A stretch of 38,586 nt of DNA from Algoriphagus sp. (GTDB taxonomy: Bacteria; Bacteroidota; Bacteroidia; Cytophagales; Cyclobacteriaceae), in the NCBI GenBank assembly GCA_021298245.1, contig JAJTDZ010000021.1, positions 1-38,586 on the forward strand, in the 5' to 3' direction. This document shows, piece by piece, positions 7,847-14,930 of this stretch. The position numbers were made by a program, and so were the translations under genes. The notes beneath the pieces are model-generated. The model was given only the letters and a program-made list of their open reading frames with translations, was not told the origin of the DNA and did no database searches. Positions within the stretch are counted from its first letter, which is position 1. Each line of letters begins with the position of its first letter.

Positions 7847-7875
7847 TTTGAATTGAAAATTTCTATGTCTTGACC

Positions 7876-9162
7876 ATGAAAAAAATCCTTCTTCCCCTAC
7901 TCTTGATCTCGGCCACTGCTCTAGGTCAGTCCAAACTTCGCCCCAGCATTGACCAGAAAGCGCAGGGCATAGAAGCTAAAGTCATCGAGTGGAGACGGGA
8001 TTTTCACCAGCATCCCGAACTGGGAAATCAGGAAGTGCGCACCGCCAAGATCGTCGCCGATCACCTCCGATCCCTAGGCATGGAAGTGACCGAAAATGTA
8101 GCGGTGACTGGGGTAGTGGGAATCCTTCGTGGCGGCAAACCCGGACCCATGGTGGCCCTTCGTGCCGATATGGATGCCCTTCCCGTCACGGAGCGTGTTG
8201 ACCTTCCTTTCAAGTCTACCGTGACCGCTACTTACAATGGACAGCAAACGGGCGTCATGCATGCCTGCGGACACGATTCTCATACGGCCATCTTGATGGG
8301 AGTAGCCGAGGTATTGACCGCACATAAAAATCAATTGGAAGGTTCGGTCAAATTTATCTTCCAACCTGCAGAGGAAGGAGTAGCGGAAGTACCTATGGCT
8401 GGTGCAGAGCTCATGGTAGAAGAAGGGGTCATGAAAGACGTGGATGCCATTTTTGGCCTGCACATCTGGGCACAAATCGAAGCTGGAAAAATTGGTTACC
8501 GACCAGGACCAACCATGGCAGCTGTAGATATTTTGACAATTCATGTACAAGGCACACAATCTCATGGAGCTTCTCCTTGGTCAGGCGTAGATCCCATCGT
8601 CACTTCTGCACAACTCATTACTGGCCTACAAACCATCCTGTCCCGCAGCGTGAATGTGACCGAAAATCCAGCAGTAGTCACCGTAGGGGCCATACATGGG
8701 GGCATTCGCCACAATATCATTCCTGAAAAAGTAGAACTTATAGGTACCATCCGCACTTTTGGAGAAGCGCAGCAAGCGCTAGTCCATCGAAGAATAAACG
8801 AAATCGCCACAAATATTGCCGAAAGTGCTGGGGCCAAGGCGGAGGTGGATATTCTCAAGCTATATCCTGCTACGGTAAATGACGAAGCCTTGACCGCCAC
8901 CATGCTCCCTTCTCTAGCTTCCGCCGCAGGAAAAGAGAATTTGATTTTGATGGACCCGATGACAGGTTCGGAAGATTTCAGCTTCTTCCAAAAGGAAAAA
9001 CCAGGAGTATTTGTGTTTTTGGGTGGCATGAAGCCGGGAGCTGATCCCCTCAAAACCCCCTCCCACCACACTCCAGACTTTTATCTGGACGAAAGTGGAT
9101 TTACCTTGGGGGTCCGCGCCTTGAGTTACCTGGTGGTGGATTACATGGGGATGAAGAAATAG
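7876..9162 (+). CDS. Secreted M20-family amidohydrolase, copy B
   Basis: This is a paralogue of the gene at 3526-4818, with the same domain plan: signal peptide MKKILLPLLLISATALGQ, M20 catalytic domain with HACGHDSH, QPAEEG and IFGLHIW, a lid/dimerisation domain with HGASPWSGVDP, and the C-terminal ligand His in SHHTPDF. From ATG 7876 it is 428 residues, two fewer than copy A because the segment after QPAEEG is shorter (GVAEVPMAGAELMV here). TTG at 7870 is an alternative start. The two copies differ most in that segment and in the substrate-facing stretch after FGLH, so they may prefer different acyl or amino-acid groups (inference). It has its own promoter and is not in an operon with the insert genes. 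Confidence 0.92.
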   Translation: MKKILLPLLLISATALGQSKLRPSIDQKAQGIEAKVIEWRRDFHQHPELGNQEVRTAKIVADHLRSLGMEVTENVAVTGVVGILRGGKPGPMVALRADMDALPVTERVDLPFKSTVTATYNGQQTGVMHACGHDSHTAILMGVAEVLTAHKNQLEGSVKFIFQPAEEGVAEVPMAGAELMVEEGVMKDVDAIFGLHIWAQIEAGKIGYRPGPTMAAVDILTIHVQGTQSHGASPWSGVDPIVTSAQLITGLQTILSRSVNVTENPAVVTVGAIHGGIRHNIIPEKVELIGTIRTFGEAQQALVHRRINEIATNIAESAGAKAEVDILKLYPATVNDEALTATMLPSLASAAGKENLILMDPMTGSEDFSFFQKEKPGVFVFLGGMKPGADPLKTPSHHTPDFYLDESGFTLGVRALSYLVVDYMGMKK

Positions 9163-9256
9163 GGAATCGATCTAATTTTCGCTTCCTGTTTGTATGAGAC
9201 TTTTCTCATTCAGTTGACTCGCATCCAAAATAGTTCCTTTGTCTAGTGAATGTGAC

Positions 9257-9418
9257 TGCTCCGGAGGAGCAAAATGGTACTAGTAGAGAATTCCAGAAAA
9301 AGTGCCCTGAGCTCCAGAGGAGCGAAATAAAACGTAATAAACCCCTAAAATTGCGCACCTCCGGAGCGCGCCTTTTCTATTTCATTTTTTCTATTGACAT
9401 ATTGCCCCTCTGGGGCAA
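9257..9418. repeat. Cluster of four short hairpins, REP-like
   Basis: The 334-bp gap 9163-9496 holds no convincing gene. Within it are GC-rich palindromes in AT-rich spacer: TGCTCC-GGA-GGAGCA (9257-9271), GCTCC-AGA-GGAGC (9311-9323), an imperfect one centred on CTCCGGAG (9359-9366) inside GCGC-type arms, and TTGCCCC-TCT-GGGGCAA (9402-9418). Three have 3-nt loops and two are followed by GAAA/AAAA. The pattern resembles dispersed extragenic palindromic elements; whether it is repeated elsewhere in this genome cannot be seen here. Confidence 0.6.
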
Positions 9419-9496
9419 AAAAAATACTAGAACGCACTACTTCTGAGAAGCATACAAGAAAAAGAACTTGTTGACTACTTATGCACCTGGCACCAA

Positions 9497-10498
9497 CTAA
9501 TCCTTAAACCACCAATCCGGGTATTCTTCGGTACTGTTGGGAAATGCCGAACAACTCAAGCAGGTGGGCAAGTATTGATCATAGCGCTTGCCCGGAATGT
9601 ATTCGCATACTTTTTCTAAGTAATAAGGAACATCTCCTCGGGTGGTGAAGATTCGGGTTTCTTTCGACTTGGCAATTTCTAAAAACCCTAAAACCACTTC
9701 CTTGGAATCGTTGATATTGCTGACATTTCCCCGTATCGCTGCGGGTGGAGAATCAAATACGGACCCAGAATTATTGACTACCTCACGCACGCGCTGCCAG
9801 TAGGTGTAAGCCTCCTTGGTTATGCTCAACTGATTGACCAAAAAATAGTGTCGACTTAAAAAAGACTAAGCAAATACAATGCAGTTGGGCGGTGGTTTAT
9901 TGAAAGGATTGGGAAAAAAGGTCAAGTCCCAAAAATAGGCCTCCTCTACAGACCAGCGCAGGTAGTATTCACCCGTCACCTGAGGCAAGGTAAGTTCGGT
10001 CTTTAAGATCAACTGGGCTGCATCGGGATTATCGGCAATCCGTGCGCGCTCGAAGGAAAAAGACAAGGCATCTTCCCCTGAAATGGAAGGCATCACCTGT
10101 GGCGTGGAGCGGAAGGTTTTCGCCCCGATTTTAATTTCAACAAAATAGGGAATCCCCACCTCTAAAGGTTCTTCCAATTCGTATTCATAGACTCCGGCTC
10201 GCACCTCTTGGAAGGCACCAAATAGGGGTTGACCCGCTCTCCACAAGGTGATTTGCGCGTTTTGAACCGGTCGAGGGGCATCATTTTGCGTGTAATACCC
10301 ATTTACAAAAAGGGGAGGTCGATTTGCGGCAGTGGTAGTCGAAAGAAAAATTGTTTTGGTGCCCTTTGCATCGGTGATCAAACCAGATACAATCAACCGT
10401 TCCGTATCCGCCTTTTCCAAGGGGAAACTGATCTGATCTACGCAAGAACAAATGCCCAAAACAAGGAGCAACAAAATCCAAATTCGCATCTTAATCAT
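9497..10498 (-). pseudogene. DUF4249 outer-membrane lipoprotein, disrupted by an in-frame stop
   Basis: DUF4249 lipoproteins are encoded next to TonB-dependent receptors in Bacteroidota and are thought to act with them at the outer membrane. The start is ATG 10498, with GGAGG just upstream, overlapping the receptor's stop codon by 8 bp. A lipoprotein signal (WILLLLVLGICSC) and the N-terminal beta-rich domain (IVSGLITDAKGTKTIFLSTT) are intact. The frame then meets TAG at 9868-9866. The same frame continues for nine codons into the family's C-terminal half, with LVNQLSITKEAYTYWQRV, SGSVFDSPPAAIRGNV and a CLSC pair, to a stop at 9497. Between the Cys in PPPNC and LVNQLS only about 13 codons remain, where family members usually have several tens. 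A deletion and a nonsense codon together suggest decay; the two parts may still be made as fragments. Confidence 0.82.
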
Positions 10499-12959
10499 CG
10501 GCACCTCCCAACTGAATGCTGTACGAAATCGAAGGGAAAATAGCCCCTAAAATAGCTAGGCGATAGGGACGCAATTGCTGGGAGTCCCCATCTTTTTTCC
10601 AAAACACAGAGTAGGCATTTTTACGTCCAAAAAGGTTGTAAATTCCAAAATTCAAGCTGTCTCCCTTTTTTGAAAACACCTTCTCCACCGCATAGGAAAA
10701 ATCTACCCGGAAGTAATCTGGAATGCGGTAGGCATTTCTCAGGGAGTAATCCGGGACCACCAAGCCTCCATTGAGGTAGTAAGAAGCCGTCACCGCCGAG
10801 ACGGGACGTCCCGTGGAGTAATTCATAGTCAAGTTGAGAAGACCACGGGGATACATCTTGCGACTTAAAATCAGATTGACTTCATGGGGCTTGTCGTAAT
10901 TGGCAGGTGTCCAGGCATTCCCATTGATTTGCTCTTCCGTAAAAAGGCTCGTCGATTGAAAAAGGGATCTGGAATAGGTATAGGCAATCCATCCGGTCAA
11001 AATGCCGAGATTTTTCTTCACCATAAATTCCATCCCATAGGCCTTCCCTTTGCCAAAAACAAGCGCAGTTTCAATCTGAGGATTGAGAAATAGATTGGCA
11101 AAATCCCGGTATTCTACTTGATTTTTCCCTAGACGGTAAAACGCATCCACCGTATATTCCCATGTATTGCCTTCCGAATTGGAAAATATCCCAAGTGAAA
11201 AGTTATCTGCATGCTGCGGCGGAATGTGTACAGAACTCAATTGCCAAAGGTCTATGGGAGTGGGGCCAAAGGTTGCAGATACCGACTGAATGTATTGGTA
11301 AAGCCGTGCATAGCTTAACTTGAGGGAAGTTCGGGACGATAGGTTTTGCCGCAGAGCGAGGCGGGGTTCCCAGCCTCCATAGCTTTGTACAGTCCCTGAT
11401 CCCACTGCCTGGTAACCTTGAATTTCATCCCCAATCTTAGGCGCAAAAGGGCGGTATTGGAAAACCGTATCCGGACCCAGTTGACTGTACCGGGAGTATC
11501 GGATGCCTCCAATCAAACTCGTCGACTCACTCAATTCATAGTCTATATTCAAAAAAGCTGCGCCTTCAATCCCCCTTTCCTTTCCCAGTTGATCGGACTG
11601 AATCGCTGAAAATTCTCCAAAAGGGACCCGTTTTTCTGGCTTGCCTTGGTAATGGATCGCTTCTATCCCTACCGAAAAAGCATGCTGTTCATCTGCCCAG
11701 GTAGTATAGAGCTTTGCTTGCTGGTACCGCATGCCATTGGACACTTGAGCAGCCTCTACTCCAGCAGGATCTAGAAAAGTGTTGTCAAAGTTGCCACTAG
11801 CTACCAGTGCACGAAGCGCAATTTTTTCGCCGAGTAGCCCCTTATACCGAATGGTCCCTAGGGCATTGGTCCAGTCAAAGCCAAATTGATCGGAAAACTG
11901 GAAGGTATCCCCAGTCAGGAGAGTACTCATTTCCATGCTATGTCCTTGGGCCATCTTCCACTGCATTCCCAAGTACCCATCGTAAAAATTGAGCCGGCTG
12001 GATTGAATGTCCAAATTTCGTGCTTGTCCAAGAAGCCAATTCACATTGGATTTTCGTGCCCCCACAATGACACTGAGCTTTTCTTTTACCAGTGGTCCTT
12101 CGAGAAGGAGCTTCCCATTGGAAGTGCCCAGACCTACCTGCCCCTTCCAAGCTTCCATAGATCCTGCCCGCATACTGATATCTAGTGCAGCACCTGCCCG
12201 ACCACCATAGGTAGCGGGGAGATTGCCTTTGTAGAGGGTGAAATTTTCGGTCACATCGGTATTGAATGACGACAAAAACCCTAGTGCATGGTTGGAACTG
12301 AGTACCACTGCCTCATTCATCAAAATTAAGTTTTGATCGGTTTTGGCACCCCGAACATTGATACCAGAAGTGCCTTCCCCTACCGAAGATACGCCTGGCA
12401 TCATCTGCAAGCCTTTAAAGATATCGGCCTCTCCCATAAAGGCTGGAATTGCTTTCAATTCTGTGGCACTGAGTTTGACTACCCCCGAAATGGGATTGCG
12501 CACGTTGCGATCTGGATCATCCGATAAAACCACTACCCCATCCAATTCAAAACTTTTGGTAATCATATCCAAGTCAATCACTCCATTGTCATACAAATGC
12601 ACTTCTGTGATCCTAGGCGCATGCGAAATATGCCGAAAGACTACCCGATGAATACCTGGTGGAAGGGAAATTAAGTAATACCCAAACTTGTCTGTAACCA
12701 CTCCGGAGAAAGTTCCGTTTACATGGACACCAACCCCGGCTAAAACATCTCCTGATTCTTGGGAGCTTATTTTACCAGTCAATACGTAACTAGCTGGATG
12801 AGCCTGTTCGGCCTTTCCAAAATAAAAAGTCAACGAGTCAGACTGAGCTAAAGTAGGGAGTGATAGAAAAAAATTGGCTCCTAAAAAAATAGAGAAAAGC
12901 AAACTGAGTCCCTTTTTTTTAAAAGAATTCCGATAATTACGTAAAAAATGAAAATTCAT
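10491..12959 (-). CDS. TonB-dependent outer-membrane receptor with N-terminal carboxypeptidase-regulatory-like domain
   Basis: This is an outer-membrane beta-barrel importer energised by TonB, of the FecA-like type found with DUF4249 partners. The 822-residue protein has a signal peptide (about 1-38), a carboxypeptidase-regulatory-like beta domain (about 58-130, VLTGKISSQESGDVLAGVGV), a plug domain (about 155-265, with GINVRGAKTDQNLILMNEA and YGGRAGAALDI), and a 22-strand-type barrel to the C-terminus (NFGIYNLFGRKNAYSVFW). Length fits the class. Its stop overlaps the downstream DUF4249 gene, so the two are co-transcribed. The partner is broken, which raises the question whether the receptor still works. 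The substrate cannot be read from sequence. Confidence 0.9.
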   Translation of the reverse strand: MNFHFLRNYRNSFKKKGLSLLFSIFLGANFFLSLPTLAQSDSLTFYFGKAEQAHPASYVLTGKISSQESGDVLAGVGVHVNGTFSGVVTDKFGYYLISLPPGIHRVVFRHISHAPRITEVHLYDNGVIDLDMITKSFELDGVVVLSDDPDRNVRNPISGVVKLSATELKAIPAFMGEADIFKGLQMMPGVSSVGEGTSGINVRGAKTDQNLILMNEAVVLSSNHALGFLSSFNTDVTENFTLYKGNLPATYGGRAGAALDISMRAGSMEAWKGQVGLGTSNGKLLLEGPLVKEKLSVIVGARKSNVNWLLGQARNLDIQSSRLNFYDGYLGMQWKMAQGHSMEMSTLLTGDTFQFSDQFGFDWTNALGTIRYKGLLGEKIALRALVASGNFDNTFLDPAGVEAAQVSNGMRYQQAKLYTTWADEQHAFSVGIEAIHYQGKPEKRVPFGEFSAIQSDQLGKERGIEGAAFLNIDYELSESTSLIGGIRYSRYSQLGPDTVFQYRPFAPKIGDEIQGYQAVGSGTVQSYGGWEPRLALRQNLSSRTSLKLSYARLYQYIQSVSATFGPTPIDLWQLSSVHIPPQHADNFSLGIFSNSEGNTWEYTVDAFYRLGKNQVEYRDFANLFLNPQIETALVFGKGKAYGMEFMVKKNLGILTGWIAYTYSRSLFQSTSLFTEEQINGNAWTPANYDKPHEVNLILSRKMYPRGLLNLTMNYSTGRPVSAVTASYYLNGGLVVPDYSLRNAYRIPDYFRVDFSYAVEKVFSKKGDSLNFGIYNLFGRKNAYSVFWKKDGDSQQLRPYRLAILGAIFPSISYSIQLGGADD

Positions 12960-12974
12960 TCCTGAGGTTTAAAG

Positions 12975-13004
12975 CAAATATCAGTAACATGAAACGGAAA
13001 GCAA
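12975..13004 (-). promoter_or_regulatory. Putative promoter of the TonB receptor gene
   Basis: Minus-strand TTG (13004-13002), 19-nt spacer, then GATATTTG (12982-12975), 7 of 8 to TAnnTTTG. The -33 element lies inside codons 5-6 of the divergent lipoprotein gene, as the gap between the two genes is only 29 bp. The predicted leader is about 10 nt. Confidence 0.5.
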
Positions 13005-13459
13005 TCTATTTTCTTCTACTATTTACTTTGCTTGGTGGATGCAAGGAAGAAGAAAAGCCCGAACAAGAAGCCTTTATTTTTGGACAGTGGAATTTTCGCT
13101 GTCAGGGCAATTGTATTCAAATATATAAATACGTGGGTGGAAAGTTGTATGTGGACAATCTGAATAGTTTCAGAGAAGCTCCCGTGATCACCTACTCTCC
13201 CACACCCCTTGATGCAAAGTATGCTCCTTTGGCAGCCTCATTGGAGTCTTCCTTCCCCAAGGATTACTTGATGCCTCGAGGGCTTACTTTGATTGCCTGT
13301 CCGCTTTGTGTGGAAGAGGGAGGATATTATTTGGCTTTTGAGCGTGAAGCAGAAATCATTTGGTGGCAGGTGGGAAAAATCCCAGAGCTTTGGCCCGAAG
13401 AAATTCGTCCTTTTATGGAAAAATTGGTGCAAACCATTCCCCAATTACCAGAGCAATAA
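12989..13459 (+). CDS. Small hypothetical lipoprotein
   Basis: I do not recognise a family for this 156-residue protein. It has a short type II signal peptide ending in LLGGC (Cys18), followed by a charged linker (KEEEKPEQE), so it should be a lipid-anchored envelope protein. The mature part contains three further cysteines placed as CQGNC and ACPLC; a CxxC pair (ACPLCVEEGG) might bind metal or form a disulfide. It starts only 30 bp from the divergently transcribed TonB receptor gene and ends 28 bp before the convergent purine nucleoside phosphorylase gene. A role linked to the receptor is possible from position only. Confidence 0.75.
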   Translation: MKRKAIYFLLLFTLLGGCKEEEKPEQEAFIFGQWNFRCQGNCIQIYKYVGGKLYVDNLNSFREAPVITYSPTPLDAKYAPLAASLESSFPKDYLMPRGLTLIACPLCVEEGGYYLAFEREAEIIWWQVGKIPELWPEEIRPFMEKLVQTIPQLPEQ

Positions 13460-13487
13460 ACAAGAGGTAAAAGGACGCCGCATGCAC

Positions 13488-14309
13488 TCAGTCGAGACGT
13501 GACAGAAGCCCTAGGAGCAACTGGCTCATCAAGGGTTCTGCTTTGGCAGCTGCCGCGATGACGTCATCTAAGGATACTTGATGGATTTTGCCCTCCACCC
13601 CTAGGTCGGTGATGGCGGACATGCCAAAAACTTCCATGCCACAGTGTCGGGCCACTAAGACTTCTGGGACGGTACTCATCCCTACTGCATCTCCTCCAAT
13701 TTTTCTCAAGTAAGCATACTCTGCGGGAGTTTCTAAGTTGGGCCCCTCTACCCCACAATACACCCCCGTGTGCAAAGGGATATTCATCTCAGCCCCCAGC
13801 TGAAGAGCCAGGCGAATAAGTCTTTGGGAGTAGGCTTCGCTCATATCAGGAAATCTTGGGCCCCAATCCTCGTAATTTCTACCTCTTAGTGGATTTTCTG
13901 GAAAAAGATTGATGTGATCTCGGATCACCATGACCTCTCCAATCTTTTGGGCGGGATTTAACCCCCCAGAGGCATTGGATACCAGGAGGGTTCTCACTCC
14001 CAAGACTTGCATTACCCGTATAGGAAAGGTGACCTCCTTCATGGAATATCCCTCGTAGTAATGAAAACGGCCTTTCATAGCCAGTACTTTCTTTCCTCCC
14101 AAAATGCCGAAAAGGAGCTGTCCGCTATGACTTTCAACGGTAGAAAGGGGGAAATGTGGAATTTCCTTGTAGTCTAAGGAACGAATTACTTCCATTTGAT
14201 TTCCCAAATTGCCAAGCCCAGTACCCAATAGGATTCCATAGGGGATTGGCTCCAGAAATCGTTCTTGGATGTAGGCTGCCGCTTGCGCTACCTGGTCGTG
14301 GTATTCCAT
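13488..14309 (-). CDS. punA: Purine nucleoside phosphorylase (trimeric PNP I type)
   Basis: The enzyme cleaves inosine and guanosine (and deoxy forms) with phosphate to the free base and ribose-1-phosphate in purine salvage, in the cytoplasm. The 273-residue length matches the trimeric NP-I PNP class. Motifs visible are GTGLGNLG (about 30-37, phosphate loop), KGRFHYYEGY, VSNASGGLNP, the purine-site Glu in GVEGPNLETPAE, GMSTVPE, and the late SAITDLG region where the 6-oxopurine-selecting Asn is expected; here the residue is Asp (ITDLG), so base preference should not be assumed. It is a single gene, divergent from the FMN reductase. Symbol by homology with PNP I proteins. Confidence 0.92.
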   Translation of the reverse strand: MEYHDQVAQAAAYIQERFLEPIPYGILLGTGLGNLGNQMEVIRSLDYKEIPHFPLSTVESHSGQLLFGILGGKKVLAMKGRFHYYEGYSMKEVTFPIRVMQVLGVRTLLVSNASGGLNPAQKIGEVMVIRDHINLFPENPLRGRNYEDWGPRFPDMSEAYSQRLIRLALQLGAEMNIPLHTGVYCGVEGPNLETPAEYAYLRKIGGDAVGMSTVPEVLVARHCGMEVFGMSAITDLGVEGKIHQVSLDDVIAAAAKAEPLMSQLLLGLLSRLD

Positions 14310-14405
14310 AGGTTCAGCATTAATTTGGGGTTAAAGATAGGATTTTGAAAAAGGTTTAGAACTTTTTTATGCACTTGCTTGTAGTAAAGAGATAAAATTC
14401 AATTC

Positions 14406-14930
14406 ATGATTAAACTCATCGTAGGCACCAATCGCAATGATTCGGTTTCCAGCAAAATTGCTTCTTTGTACCAATCCATTCTTACTGAGAAAGGAGTAGC
14501 CTCTGAAATTCTTTTACTTTCTGACCTACCTGCAGATTTTACAGCTACTGCCTTGTACGAAAACAATGGGAAAAATCCTGCTTACAATGCCTTTCATGAT
14601 CGGGTTAAGGAGGGTAAAAAGTTTGTTTTTATCGTGCCCGAATACAACGGTTCATTTCCAGGCATCCTCAAAACGTTTATTGATGGGATGAGCTACCCCA
14701 ATTCCTTTGCAAATAAAAAATGTGCCTTGGTTGGCTTGTCTTCAGGAATAGGCGGGGGTGGCATCGCTTTGAGCCACCTCACCGACATCTTCCATTATTT
14801 GGGTATGCATGTTCTCGCCCTAAAGCCAAAACTGGCTAAAATAGAGCAACACATGTCAGATAACCTGCTCACCAACAGGCTGTATGTAGAACTACTACAC
14901 ACCCAAGCAGACATGCTGCTAGAATTTTAA
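14406..14930 (+). CDS. NADPH-dependent FMN reductase family flavoprotein
   Basis: This is a flavodoxin-fold NAD(P)H:flavin/quinone/azo-type oxidoreductase of 174 residues. Visible landmarks are the N-terminal phosphate-binding loop GTNRNDSVSSKIA (about 7-19), the flavin-contacting VPEYNGSFPGILKTFIDGM, and GLSSGIGGGGIAL. These are typical for the FMN_red family (PF03358), whose members bind FMN and reduce flavins, quinones or dyes; the physiological substrate is not known here. Its stop codon directly abuts the stop of convergent ftsZ with no base between, so no room exists for a terminator between the two genes. Confidence 0.88.
   Translation: MIKLIVGTNRNDSVSSKIASLYQSILTEKGVASEILLLSDLPADFTATALYENNGKNPAYNAFHDRVKEGKKFVFIVPEYNGSFPGILKTFIDGMSYPNSFANKKCALVGLSSGIGGGGIALSHLTDIFHYLGMHVLALKPKLAKIEQHMSDNLLTNRLYVELLHTQADMLLEF

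Noticed and set aside
9194..9209. ATGAGA/TCTCAT hairpin after amidohydrolase copy B as a terminator
   Set aside because: Six pairs only and no T-run follows.
9402..9418. TTGCCCC/GGGGCAA hairpin as a terminator for the DUF4249 gene
   Set aside because: On the minus strand the T-run lies before the hairpin, not after it; on the plus strand it is followed by A residues.
9246..9446. Open frame of 66 codons in the hairpin block
   Set aside because: It runs through four palindromes, has no family resemblance and low-complexity composition, and is better explained by the repeat block.
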